A stretch of DNA of 64,000 nt. It comes from an uncultured Dehalococcoidia bacterium. GTDB taxonomy: Bacteria; Chloroflexota; Dehalococcoidia; Lucifugimonadales; UBA3495. The position numbers and the translations under genes were made by a program. Every line of letters begins with the position of its first letter. Position 1 is the first letter of the stretch. Below are positions 25,550 to 34,052 of this stretch, one piece after another. The stretch spans positions 18,783 to 82,782 of the forward strand of contig CATOSK010000013.1 in NCBI GenBank assembly GCA_951812535.1. Reading direction: 5' to 3'. Below the pieces are notes generated by a model. It did not search any database and was not told the origin of the DNA. It saw only the letters and a program-made list of their open reading frames with translations.

Positions 25550-26698
25550 CTACCGGAACGCCGGAATCACATGCTTCCCGAACAACTCGATCGACTTCAT
25601 CACCCTGTCGTGGTCGATGGTCTCCGTCTGCATCAGAAACTGCACCTGGTCCACCCCGGTCGCTTCGTGCATCTTCACCGCGTCAATGCAGCTTTGCGGG
25701 TCCCCGGCCACAATTACCCCTCGCTCCGCCAGCGTGTCCGCGTCCATATCCTCCCAGATCCGTTGCGCCAACCCGGTTCCGCCGGAGAGGTCGAACTGCG
25801 TCGCCGCACCTTCCTCCGAGACCTCTTTCACGTCAATGTACCGCGAGAAATTGTGTACCAGGTGTTCGGGTATCCCGCCCCACTGTTCCAGCAGCCGCGC
25901 GTATACGTCCTTCTGGTCCTGCACGTAGGGACGCCCCGGCCCGAAGAAAGTCTTCAGGGAGTCGGCGCAAAGCTCCCTGGCGCTGGCGTTGTCCTCTCCA
26001 CAGTACCCGAATAGGGAACTCAACCACTGGTTGTTGACCTGTGCCCCCACCGGCTGCGCGTCTTTGATGTTTTCCCGGTAGTCTCGGATGTGCGGCTCCA
26101 GCACCGACGGCGCGCTGATCCCCAGTGCCATCACCCCGATCCCTTTCTGCGCTGCCAGCTCGTAGGTGGAAGGCTGCAGCGCCGCCACCCAGATGGGCGG
26201 GTGGGGTTTCTGGTACGGCTTGGGCAGTACCTCTCTCGGCGGCACCTGCCAGAACTTGCCCTCATACTCAAAGACTTCCGACTCCCAGATCTTGGGAATC
26301 ATCGTCAGCGATTCTTCCCACATATCCCGGGTATTCCGGGGATCAATCCCCATTCCGGTCTGCTCAAAGGGGGCTGAGCGGCCTGTGCCTAAGTCCACCC
26401 TGCCACTGGAAAGGTGGTCCACCATCGCCACCCGCTCCGCCACCCGCACTGGGTGGTGGTACGGCAGGATGACCACTCCGAATCCCAGCCGGATGCGCTT
26501 GGTCAGCCGGCTGAGGGCTCCAAAAATCACCTCGGGACAGGGAGACGAAGAGAATGTCGTCAGGAAGTGGTGCTCCACGAACCACACATAGTCGAACCCC
26601 ATCTCGTCGGCCAGGATGCACTGCTCGATGGTCTCTTCCACGACCGCATGATCATCCAGCGTCGGACGCTGCATCTCGTAAGCCAACCCAAACTTCAT
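25550..26698 (-). CDS. Luciferase-like flavin monooxygenase (bacterial luciferase type)
   Basis: The product has 382 residues. It begins MKFGLAYEMQRP and contains EMGFDYVWFVEHHFL, RIRLGFGVVILPYHHPVRVAERVAMVDHLSSGRVDLGTGRS and PYQKPHPPIWVAALQPSTYELAAQKGIG, as in LLM-class luciferase alpha-like oxidoreductases. The end has VIVAGDPQSCIDAVKMHEATGVDQVQFLMQ. The start at 26698 has GGGAG 7 nt upstream; 35 more codons are open but start within non-coding-like sequence. It is in tandem with the SsuD-like gene (85-nt gap), so the pair may share a transcript. Substrate unknown. Confidence 0.9.
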   Translation of the reverse strand: MKFGLAYEMQRPTLDDHAVVEETIEQCILADEMGFDYVWFVEHHFLTTFSSSPCPEVIFGALSRLTKRIRLGFGVVILPYHHPVRVAERVAMVDHLSSGRVDLGTGRSAPFEQTGMGIDPRNTRDMWEESLTMIPKIWESEVFEYEGKFWQVPPREVLPKPYQKPHPPIWVAALQPSTYELAAQKGIGVMALGISAPSVLEPHIRDYRENIKDAQPVGAQVNNQWLSSLFGYCGEDNASARELCADSLKTFFGPGRPYVQDQKDVYARLLEQWGGIPEHLVHNFSRYIDVKEVSEEGAATQFDLSGGTGLAQRIWEDMDADTLAERGVIVAGDPQSCIDAVKMHEATGVDQVQFLMQTETIDHDRVMKSIELFGKHVIPAFR

Positions 26699-26813
26699 GA
26701 CATCACTCCCGTAGCGAACTCTAGGAAACCTCCGGGGTATTCTAGCCACCCCACCCACGGCGGGCAATCTCCGAAATCTTGCCGGCCAGGTGGGGGCGGT
26801 CAAATGGTCAGGG

Positions 26814-27794
26814 TCAATACTTCTGATCGCAAACCCGAATCAAAGGAATCAACGGCGTCCCGGAAACATCCAGGCACTGGTCCCAGCAGGTGTTGTCCAC
26901 CACTCCTTCCCCGTGGCTTTTCACTGCGTCACCCCAATCATCGAGAGAGCGAAACAGTTCCTCACCAACCATGTCATGCGCTTCCAAGAACCCGAGGTAG
27001 AGCAGGACGACGGGGACGCCCAGCGATGCCAGTTTCCACGCCCAGGCAAACCGGTTGGACAACTGGTAGTGGCGGTCTGGGGAAAGCCCCCAGTCACCTT
27101 CCGTAACCGCCCGCAGTCCGGCTGAGGCCTCTCGAATGGCTTGCCCTATGCGCACTCGATTATCGGCATTTGTGCTTTTGCATTTGTCGGATTGAGGCGA
27201 TATCTCCTTGGCGTGGGCTTTCGCTTCAACTAAGAGCAATCCGGGGGTGCCTCGAATGGTACAAGTGCTGGCTATGTCCCATCTGGGCGTCCGTGCGTTC
27301 TTGGCAACCGCCAGCCACCACCTTTCTAGCTGTTCTTGTATTTCGGGTGGGACGAGAAGGTTTGGTTTTCCGAGGTCCACTTCCTTAGCTGGTGAAACGT
27401 CCCAGCTACCGCTTTCTTTCTTCAGCGGTTTGCCAAAAGGCATCCAAGTATCGGCGGGAGTGACCACCACTTCAGGAATGTCTACCAGCGCGGTGAGCCG
27501 TTCGGCCACTTCTTCAGATTCCCCATCCATCAAGAGGACGCACCGCGGCCGGCTTCCCCGTTTCTTGTCCAGTTGCTTCCACCATTCAATACTGTGGTTT
27601 ACTGTGAGGAGCGTGTCTCTTAGTTCATTAACGCCCTCCACTTGCAACCCTTGAACGTTGCCGTCCAGATCGACGCGAGCGAGGACTCTGTCGTTATCCG
27701 TAGCGGTGTAGTAGCCTTTTTTGGACCCCCACACTACGGTTAAGCGGTTACCCTCGTGGTCGAACCATATATTTATTGCTTCTATGGAACCCAT
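26814..27794 (-). CDS. DUF2283-like / PD-(D/E)XK nuclease-like fusion protein
   Basis: The product has 326 residues. Residues 1-60 (INIWFDHEGNRLTVVW ... VDLDGNVQGLQVEGVNEL) resemble DUF2283, a small beta fold often encoded beside RelE/BrnT-like toxins. Residues 145-326 match a restriction-endonuclease-like family: D173 in PRWDIAST, then GLLLVEAKAH with E190-A-K192, giving the D-x(16)-E-x-K of PD-(D/E)XK nucleases, followed by YQLSNRFAWAWKLASLGVPVVLLYLGF. I chose ATG 27794 because AAGGGG stands 5-6 nt before it; a GTG two codons earlier would overlap that site. The gene starts 12 nt after the putative toxin gene. A role as antitoxin plus nuclease is inference. Confidence 0.75.
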   Translation of the reverse strand: MGSIEAINIWFDHEGNRLTVVWGSKKGYYTATDNDRVLARVDLDGNVQGLQVEGVNELRDTLLTVNHSIEWWKQLDKKRGSRPRCVLLMDGESEEVAERLTALVDIPEVVVTPADTWMPFGKPLKKESGSWDVSPAKEVDLGKPNLLVPPEIQEQLERWWLAVAKNARTPRWDIASTCTIRGTPGLLLVEAKAHAKEISPQSDKCKSTNADNRVRIGQAIREASAGLRAVTEGDWGLSPDRHYQLSNRFAWAWKLASLGVPVVLLYLGFLEAHDMVGEELFRSLDDWGDAVKSHGEGVVDNTCWDQCLDVSGTPLIPLIRVCDQKY

Positions 27795-27805
27795 ACGCAC
27801 CCCTT

Positions 27806-28093
27806 CTAACGAACGATGTTGGTTGGGAACGCCGTAACAACGAATGCATTATCGTCCGAGTATTTGACTGCGACGCGTAGCCACTTGTCTCCGACTTCTG
27901 TGTCCGCAAACCACTTGTAGTAGAGTTTAACCGAGTTTGGGTCCTGCTTGTCTTCCGTTATTCGATCCGGTTCTTTGACAGTGTCGCACAATTCCTGGAG
28001 CATGGCCTCCATTTCAGGATGTCCAGCGCAAATATGCTGCCACCGCTCCTCTGGCAGCCGCACCACCAGGCCGTCATAGTCCTCAATTGTCAT
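27806..28093 (-). CDS. Putative RNase toxin-like protein (PBECR/DUF4258-type), coupled to recQ
   Basis: The product has 95 residues. LPEERWQHICAGHPEMEAMLQELCDTVKEPDRI, then YYKWFADTEVGDKWLRVAVKY and AFVVTAFPT, follow the pattern of a family of small barnase/EndoU/colicin/RelE-like nuclease-fold proteins (HxxHPE, Pro-Asp, then beta strands ending in a T-A-F/Y strand). H21 and H25 are candidate catalytic residues. Its ATG overlaps the recQ TGA as ATGA with no separate ribosome site, so translation depends on recQ. The next gene has a DUF2283-like N-terminus, a frequent partner of such proteins. Toxicity is inferred, not shown. Confidence 0.7.
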   Translation of the reverse strand: MTIEDYDGLVVRLPEERWQHICAGHPEMEAMLQELCDTVKEPDRITEDKQDPNSVKLYYKWFADTEVGDKWLRVAVKYSDDNAFVVTAFPTNIVR

Positions 28094-30342
28094 TCGGAGG
28101 AAATGCCCTCCCGCCGCAGGAAAATCCGCGCCAGGCGAATCTCATCATAGCTGAACTCCTCCCCCAGGTACTCCCGCACCGGCCGCAGAAATTCACCCCC
28201 GCAGACTTCTAGGGCCATCCTGATTTCGCTTATTCGTGCGTCAGATGGCCTCAGGTGATCCAGCTCCATATCCGTGCCCTGCTCGGCCATCCTCTCCAAC
28301 TGCCCCAGGATAGTCCCGGTCGTGAGGTCCCGTTCCCTGGCAATCTCTGGAATGGAGAATCGTTGGGACAACAAGGATCTCGTGACGTCATACGTTGTTC
28401 CGGTTCGTTGTCTACGCCTGCGTTCGGGACGGACCTCGTCGTCCGCACCGCTCACGCGGGCCCTTTCCTCTGTCTCGAACAAGCCCTCCGTCCCGTCTTC
28501 CAGCCCCCGGGATTGGGCGTACTCCCGAATCATCCCCAGGAACCGCTCTCCGTACTCCTCCAGCTTCACTTGGCCGACGCCGGAAATCCGCGAGAAGCTC
28601 TCCGTCGATTGCGGATAGGCTGCCGCCATCTGCAGCAAGGAAACATCCCCGAAAACCACAAACGGAGGAACCCCTTTTGCATCCGCGATTTCTCTCCGCA
28701 ACCCCCGCAGTTCCTCGAATAACGCCCCGTCGTATTCAGCCGGAGCGCGTGAGGACACAGCTTCGGTCCTGCTGCGGCCCTCCCTGAGTTCGGCACTTGC
28801 CCCTTCCGAGGCAGCCCGCACTCTGCCCAGCGACAGCGTCTGACGCTCCTGCAGGAACCGCCGGCCTTCACCTGTAACCGCCAGGGTGGGGAATTCACCT
28901 TCGTTCCGCGCCAGCAACCCCCGGGCCCGTAGCTGGTTGATGATCTCCCTCAGTTGCTGGCGGTCGTAGTCCTTCACAATCCCGTGGACACTCAGCTTGT
29001 CGTGCCCCAGTTCCACCACCCTCTTTTCCCGGCTGCCTGTCAGCACCTGGATTACATGCATAGCGCCGAACCGTTGTCCGGTGCGAATCACAGCCGACAG
29101 CACCTTCTGGGAAATCTCCGTCGCGTCGAACTCCTCCGCCTTTTCCAGGCAAACGTCACATCCGCCGCAGTTCTCCTCTTCCCAGCGTTCCCCGAAATAC
29201 TCCAGGATGGATCGCCTCCGGCAGGCCCGCGATTCGGCGTAATCCACCATCCGGTCCAGCATCCGCCGTGCATTCCGCTGTTCCGTGCCGTCCTCAACCT
29301 GGTCAATGAAATAAGAATGTTTTGCCTTGTCCGCGTACGCAAACAGGAGGACGCACTCCGCAGGCAGACCGTCCCTGCCCGCCCGCCCCGTCTCCTGGTA
29401 GTAACCCTCCAGGGACTTGGGAAGGCTGTAGTGGACCACCAGTCGGATGTCCGGCTTGTCGATACCCATGCCGAAGGCGATGGTCGCCACGATTACCGGC
29501 ACCCGGTCCCTGATGAAGTCCTCCTGCGTTTGTCTCCTCGTAACCGGCTCCAGACCGGCGTGGTACGGGTGGGCGGAAAGTCCCCTGGCGTTTAACTCCT
29601 CGGCCAACTCCTCCGTTTCCCGTCGGGAAAAGCAGTAGATGATGCTGGACTGGTCCCGCCGTTCCCTGAGCGTGGTCAACAACAATCGGAGGTAATTCCC
29701 CTTGGGATGCACCGAATACCTTAGGTTGGGACGGTTGAAGCTGGACAGGAATACCTTGCCATCGCGCAGGTCCAGTTGGTCGACAATATCCCGCTGCACC
29801 CTCTCGGTTGCCGTGGCCGTCAGCGCCATCACCGGGACCCCGGGGAAGTCCTGCCTGAGCGACTTCAGGTTCCGGTAGTCGGGACGGAACTCGTGCCCCC
29901 ACTCCGAGATGCAATGCGCCTCGTCGATGGCTATCAGGCTCGGATGCACCTGTTCCAGGAACCGGCGAAATCCCGGAAGAGCCAGGCGCTCCGGCGCGAC
30001 ATACAGGATCTTCACCTCCCCTCTCGACGCCATTCCCTGGACCGTGTTAATCTCCGCCCCGGACAGCGAACTGTTAATGAACCGCGCCGGAATCCCGTTG
30101 CCGTTCAGCCCGTCCACCTGGTCCTTCATCAAGGCGATCAGGGGGGATACCACCAGGGTAAGGCCATCGAGCATCAGGGCTGGAATCTGGTAGCAGATCG
30201 ACTTCCCGCCCCCTGTCGGCATCAGGACGAGACTGTCCTGCCCGCCCAGCGCGTTGGAGATAATCTCCTCCTGCATTGGCCGGAAGCTGCCGTACCCAAA
30301 GTGGGATTTGAGAACTTCGAGAGGGGATGAATGGCTGGGCAT
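28090..30342 (-). CDS. recQ: ATP-dependent DNA helicase RecQ
   Basis: The product has 750 residues. It has Walker A PTGGGKS (residues 42-48), DEAHCISEWGHEFRPDY, LTATAT, and motif VI in QETGRAGRDG. The RecQ-Ct zinc-binding cysteines are in CRRRSILEYFGERWEEENCGGCDVC; a winged helix, an HRDC domain near 560-630 (FVVFGDVSLLQMAAAYPQ) and a C-terminal helix-turn-helix (SIPEIARERDLTTGTI) follow. It unwinds DNA 3' to 5' in recombination and repair. The last four bases overlap the next gene (ATGA), so expression is coupled to the toxin-like and nuclease-like genes. A HEPN gene lies 136 nt upstream on the same strand. Confidence 0.96.
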   Translation of the reverse strand: MPSHSSPLEVLKSHFGYGSFRPMQEEIISNALGGQDSLVLMPTGGGKSICYQIPALMLDGLTLVVSPLIALMKDQVDGLNGNGIPARFINSSLSGAEINTVQGMASRGEVKILYVAPERLALPGFRRFLEQVHPSLIAIDEAHCISEWGHEFRPDYRNLKSLRQDFPGVPVMALTATATERVQRDIVDQLDLRDGKVFLSSFNRPNLRYSVHPKGNYLRLLLTTLRERRDQSSIIYCFSRRETEELAEELNARGLSAHPYHAGLEPVTRRQTQEDFIRDRVPVIVATIAFGMGIDKPDIRLVVHYSLPKSLEGYYQETGRAGRDGLPAECVLLFAYADKAKHSYFIDQVEDGTEQRNARRMLDRMVDYAESRACRRRSILEYFGERWEEENCGGCDVCLEKAEEFDATEISQKVLSAVIRTGQRFGAMHVIQVLTGSREKRVVELGHDKLSVHGIVKDYDRQQLREIINQLRARGLLARNEGEFPTLAVTGEGRRFLQERQTLSLGRVRAASEGASAELREGRSRTEAVSSRAPAEYDGALFEELRGLRREIADAKGVPPFVVFGDVSLLQMAAAYPQSTESFSRISGVGQVKLEEYGERFLGMIREYAQSRGLEDGTEGLFETEERARVSGADDEVRPERRRRQRTGTTYDVTRSLLSQRFSIPEIARERDLTTGTILGQLERMAEQGTDMELDHLRPSDARISEIRMALEVCGGEFLRPVREYLGEEFSYDEIRLARIFLRREGISSE

Positions 30343-30478
30343 GAGAGGCGCAACTCCACCCTTTGAATCCCTCCGGCGGTAGCCGGGTAGAATCTTACGC
30401 TAGCGGCCCAGCTTGGGGAAGAAGAGGGTTGTCAGTGGAGGCACCGGATCAACGCCGGTACGGTTGGTCGTCCGGGTA

Positions 30479-30934
30479 TCAGTGGTCGTCCCATTTTCTG
30501 CCGGTCAGATTCTCCCACCGTTGTCTTTGGCGATTGCTTGTAGGAACAAACTTGCATGATTCTGGAGGAGTTGCCCTTAATGCCTCGACTTCTTGCAGAA
30601 TGAACCTGGCCCGCTCAAGTCCTTCAGCAACTTCTTCCTCAGTTAGTACGTTCTCGTAGAAGTTCCGGTGCAAATGATCGACAACGGCGAAAGCTTCTTT
30701 CAGCTTGGCAATGCCGGATTCGTCTGCCAGCCAGAACAACGCTTCATGAGTGAGGTTGTGGTGGCCGTGAAACCAGCCCCAGTCCTCGGCAACCGCCTTG
30801 ATAGCCTTGGAAACCGCGCCCCATGCCTTTTCCCCGGCTTGCAGAACGTCGTCCCTTCGCAATTCCTCTTCGGCTTGCCGGATGTAACTATGGCTCAACG
30901 CCATGTATTTTTCTGATTGGGAATCTGTAGGCAT
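30479..30934 (-). CDS. HEPN domain protein, PaREP1-like
   Basis: The product has 151 residues, all helical: SEKYMALSHSYIRQAEEELRRDDVLQAGEKAWGAVSKAIKAVAEDWGWFHGHH, then LHRNFYENVLTEEEVAEGLERARFIL, as in the PaREP1-type HEPN proteins common in archaea and Chloroflexi. The usual HEPN RNase motif R-x4-6-H is not obvious, so it may bind nucleotides or RNA without cutting. A perfect-arm palindrome GGTCA-CT-TGACC lies at 30949-30960, 15 nt before the ATG, and could be an operator. Being just upstream of recQ on the same strand it may belong to the same unit. Confidence 0.8.
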   Translation of the reverse strand: MPTDSQSEKYMALSHSYIRQAEEELRRDDVLQAGEKAWGAVSKAIKAVAEDWGWFHGHHNLTHEALFWLADESGIAKLKEAFAVVDHLHRNFYENVLTEEEVAEGLERARFILQEVEALRATPPESCKFVPTSNRQRQRWENLTGRKWDDH

Positions 30935-31059
30935 GTTTATTGTTCGGTGGTCACTTGACCATTATTGCCATTTGAAAAGCATGCTCGACACGATAATCCT
31001 ACCGCGAGCGGCCCCATGCTGCGCATTTCGCTTGGAGTACCGTGGGTGCGGCGAGCTTG

Positions 31060-32235
31060 CTAGCCCCCTATCAGCACCACTTCCCTCTGAACTGGCGACG
31101 TGGCGAACGGCCCATCCTCGGACATGAAGGCGTCGATCTCGGAACGCACCCCGAACTCCGGCAAATACACTCCGGGCTCGATGGAAAAGCCCACCCCGGG
31201 AATGATCCTCCTCGTGTCGTGAGTCTCGAAACCGTCCAGGTTCACCGCCTCGCCATGCACTTCGTAGCTGATGCTGTGCCCCAGGCGGTGGGTGAAATAC
31301 GCCCCGTAACCCCGCTCCTCGATATACCCCCGCGCCACGCTATCCGCCTGCCACCCCTGCACGGTTTCTCCTTTGCTGTGAGACTCCTGCAGGAAGCCCA
31401 GGGCGGCATCCCGCGCCCCGGTCACTATGTCGAAGATCTGTCGGTGCCGGTCCGGGACCCGGCCGCCGATGAAGGCGGTCCAGGTTATATCCGCGTACAC
31501 CGACTCCGGCGTCGCTTCCCTGGCCCACAGGTCGATCAGCACCCAATCCCCCGGGCGGAATCTGGCGCTTTCCTCCTCCGATGGCTCGTAGTGCGGGTCG
31601 GAACAGTGGGCGTTCGCCGACACTATGGGCCCATCCGCTGACTCGAGACCCTCCTCCCTGAACCTCTCCCGGATGAACTCCGCAATCTCATATTCATCCA
31701 CACCCTCTGATAACCGCTCCCCTATGCGCCGGAAAGCCTCGTTTACGATCTCTCCCAGCTTCGTCGCCGCCCGCCGGTGGCCGGCCAGCTGCTCCGGAGT
31801 CCAACGTTGCGTCGCATACTGCATCACGTCCGCTGACGAGACCACCTCCACCCCCAGGCTCCGCACCAGCTCCACCGTCCCCGCGTCCACTCGTGAAACC
31901 CTGGGCAGTTCGTTCATCGGAGAATACTCCATGGCCACCCGGTCGGCGTCCTTCAGAGTCTCTCGCAACCGCTCCAGCAACGCCCCTCGCCCGCTGTATA
32001 CCGCCGTGGCGATGCCCAATTCCCCGAACTTGCCCGCATCCACATGATGGGTCACCACTACCGGGGAACCCTCCGCCGGAACGTAAAGGAAACAAGGGCG
32101 GGTCACATGCCCAGTTGGCGTGATTGTCTGCCGGAAGATGGGATTTGAGTGCCGGTAATCGTGAATCAGCCAGGCTGGAATGCCCTCTTGCCTGAGAAAA
32201 GACTGCGCGTCGTTGATTACCCTGTTTTCGGGCAT
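31060..32235 (-). CDS. M24 family metallopeptidase (Xaa-Pro dipeptidase-like)
   Basis: The product has 391 residues: a creatinase/prolidase N-terminal domain (residues 1-150) and a pita-bread M24 domain. Metal-ligand regions are DWVLIDLWAREATPESVYADITWTAFIG (D...D), HRLGHSISYEVHGEAVNLDGFE (H) and GVGFSIEPGVYLPEFGVRSEIDAF (E, E). All five ligand positions seem occupied. The start at 32235 follows GAGGGTGACTCC. It cleaves N-terminal Xaa-Pro or related bonds in the cytoplasm. It is followed on the same strand by the HEPN-recQ group after 125 nt, and preceded by an SDR gene (46 nt). Confidence 0.9.
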   Translation of the reverse strand: MPENRVINDAQSFLRQEGIPAWLIHDYRHSNPIFRQTITPTGHVTRPCFLYVPAEGSPVVVTHHVDAGKFGELGIATAVYSGRGALLERLRETLKDADRVAMEYSPMNELPRVSRVDAGTVELVRSLGVEVVSSADVMQYATQRWTPEQLAGHRRAATKLGEIVNEAFRRIGERLSEGVDEYEIAEFIRERFREEGLESADGPIVSANAHCSDPHYEPSEEESARFRPGDWVLIDLWAREATPESVYADITWTAFIGGRVPDRHRQIFDIVTGARDAALGFLQESHSKGETVQGWQADSVARGYIEERGYGAYFTHRLGHSISYEVHGEAVNLDGFETHDTRRIIPGVGFSIEPGVYLPEFGVRSEIDAFMSEDGPFATSPVQREVVLIGG

Positions 32236-32281
32236 GGAGTCACCCTCGTTTAAGTGGGATCTTCGAGGCGACGCGTTTGTC

Positions 32282-33079
32282 TTACCGGACTTGTGGAAGG
32301 GCGCCGCCGTCGGCAACTATGGTGGTTCCGGTAATGAAGCTGGACCGTTCGGATGCCAGGAAAGCCAGAACGTCGCCGACCTCCTCCGGTCTCCCCAGGC
32401 GTTTCATCGGGTACTGTTTCGCGGTCTTCTTCATGAAGTCTTCAACCCGCTGACCTTCGGCTTGGGCTTGCTCCTCCATGGCCGATGTGTAGACCTCTGT
32501 CGCCACCGGCCCCGTGACCACGTTGTTCACGGTGATGTTGAAGCTGGCCAGTTCTTCGGCCAGTTCCCTGAAGAACCCCACGATGGAGCGCTCGCTTAGG
32601 GTGGACAACGCCGTTCTGGCTCCCGAATCATGGGCCCGGTATGGCAGCAGGTTGAGGATGCGTCCCCAATGCTGTTGCTTCATGTGGGGAATTACTTCCC
32701 GGCTCAGGCGGATCGCACTGTAAAGGTTCCTTTCCAACGCCGAACCAATGTGGCTGTCATCCAGCTCTGTGGCCGGCATATCGTCGCCCGCAGCCCCGGT
32801 GTGAGTCACCAGGATACCGACCTGGTCGAATCGGTTGTATGTGTCCCGCACGACCCGCCGTATATCCCTTTCCTGGGCCAGGTTCGCGGGAATAGCGAGG
32901 ACCCTGTGCTGAGAACCCAGGCGGGCCAGGTCTATTTCGGCCCGGCGCAGGGCGGCCTCGTCCCGGCCGCAAATGGTAACGCTGGCGCCCTCTTTTGCCA
33001 GCGCGGTGGCTACCGCCAGTCCGATACCCCGGGTAGACCCACCCACAATGGCAACCCTGTCCCGAAGCCCCAGGTCCAT
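32282..33079 (-). CDS. SDR family protein with altered active site
   Basis: The product has 265 residues. The cofactor motif GGSTRGIG (13-20) and GRDEAALRRAE, and the C-terminal PEEVGDVLAFLASERSSFITGTTIVADGGA, are textbook FabG-like. At the active site the chain reads RTALSTLSERSIVGFFREL where Y-x-x-x-K is expected, so in my alignment Tyr is Ser and Lys is Glu, and the upstream catalytic Ser region is LLPYR. Either a different chemistry or a non-catalytic role is likely. The gene is 46 nt upstream of the M24 peptidase on the same strand. Confidence 0.87.
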   Translation of the reverse strand: MDLGLRDRVAIVGGSTRGIGLAVATALAKEGASVTICGRDEAALRRAEIDLARLGSQHRVLAIPANLAQERDIRRVVRDTYNRFDQVGILVTHTGAAGDDMPATELDDSHIGSALERNLYSAIRLSREVIPHMKQQHWGRILNLLPYRAHDSGARTALSTLSERSIVGFFRELAEELASFNITVNNVVTGPVATEVYTSAMEEQAQAEGQRVEDFMKKTAKQYPMKRLGRPEEVGDVLAFLASERSSFITGTTIVADGGALPQVR

Positions 33080-33282
33080 TTCTGGTCCAGCCTCCTAGCC
33101 TCTCCGGCTTTTCCGAAAATTAAACGGCCCGCCGCCCACAATCAAGGACACTTGGGCTCTCCTTGTTTCAGCACGCCGTAGAATTTGCCGAGCCGATTCT
33201 ACCACAAGGAGAAAATAAAGCCGATGTCCACCTGTGCCCAAGGCAAAAATATGGGGCTGACTGGGATCCCTTCGCCTCTCCT

Positions 33283-33402
33283 CCCGTCATTCCCGCTACG
33301 GGCTATTTGCGACAGCCGCTGGCATTGAGACAAGCCTGCCCCGGGCAGGAGGGGGTTGCCTTGTGGCAGCGGCGGAGCCGCCAAGGGGAATCCAGACCCC
33401 CT
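33283..33402. repeat. Dispersed repeat family A with nested palindromes (copy with two insertions)
   Basis: The element begins CCCGTCATTCCCGC and ends GGGAATCCAGACCCCC, as other family A copies, but the centre holds an insert with arms CCGCTGG / CAGCGG and ACAAG / CTTGT. Within that insert is a further perfect palindrome CCTGCCC-CGGGCAGG. It fills most of the 400-nt gap 33080-33480, which has no gene. A simpler nested copy is at 59187-59289. Confidence 0.85.
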
Positions 33403-33480
33403 TCGTCTGGTCCCGGCAATATCGTGTCGCCCGTTCAACGTCAGTTTGACCGGACTGGCACTCGTGCGCTTGCCCTGCGC

Positions 33481-34050
33481 CTATGCCGGCGCCCTTGGGT
33501 CATCAAACCGGAAGCAGTTGATCAAGTGATCATTTACCAGGCCCGCCCCCTGCATGAAGGCATAGCAGATCGTCGGCCCCACGAACTTGAACCCGCGGGC
33601 CACCAGGTCCCTGCTCAACTCTTCCGACTCCTGCGTCTTGGCCGGAATGTCCGCGGATTCCTGCCACTGGTTCCAGATTGGTCGCCCGTCCACGAATCCC
33701 CAAACGTAAGCGTCGAAGCTCCCGAACTCCTCCTGCACTCGCAGGAACGCCTCCGCGTTGGAAACCACCGACCTTACCTTCTGCCGGTTTCGCACAATCC
33801 CCGGGTCGAGGAGCAGCTCGGCGATGCGCTCCTCGGGAAATCCTGCGATGGCGTTGACGTCGTAGTTGGCGAATGCCCTCCGGTATCCCTCCCGCTTGTT
33901 CAGGATATTTCGCCAGTTCAACCCCGCCTGGGCCCCGTCCAGGGTCAGGTACTCGAAGAACTTCCGGTCATCGTGCAGGGGCACGCCCCACTCTGTGTCA
34001 TGGTATTCCACCATGAGGGGATCATCCCCCACCCACGCGCACCGCTCCAC
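33481..34050 (-). CDS. tag: DNA-3-methyladenine glycosylase I
   Basis: The product has 189 residues. It carries the Tag signature from the start: ERCAWVGDDPLMVEYHDTEWGVPLHDD, with the zinc ligand Cys4 and His17, then FFEYLTLDGAQAGLNWRNIL, and the C-terminal RGFKFVGPTICYAFMQGAGLVNDH with the last ligands. It removes 3-methyladenine from DNA in base-excision repair. Length is typical. The gene starts 2 nt after the CoA-transferase stop, so the two are cotranscribed although their functions are unrelated. Confidence 0.96.
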   Translation of the reverse strand: MERCAWVGDDPLMVEYHDTEWGVPLHDDRKFFEYLTLDGAQAGLNWRNILNKREGYRRAFANYDVNAIAGFPEERIAELLLDPGIVRNRQKVRSVVSNAEAFLRVQEEFGSFDAYVWGFVDGRPIWNQWQESADIPAKTQESEELSRDLVARGFKFVGPTICYAFMQGAGLVNDHLINCFRFDDPRAPA

Positions 34051-34052
34051 CT

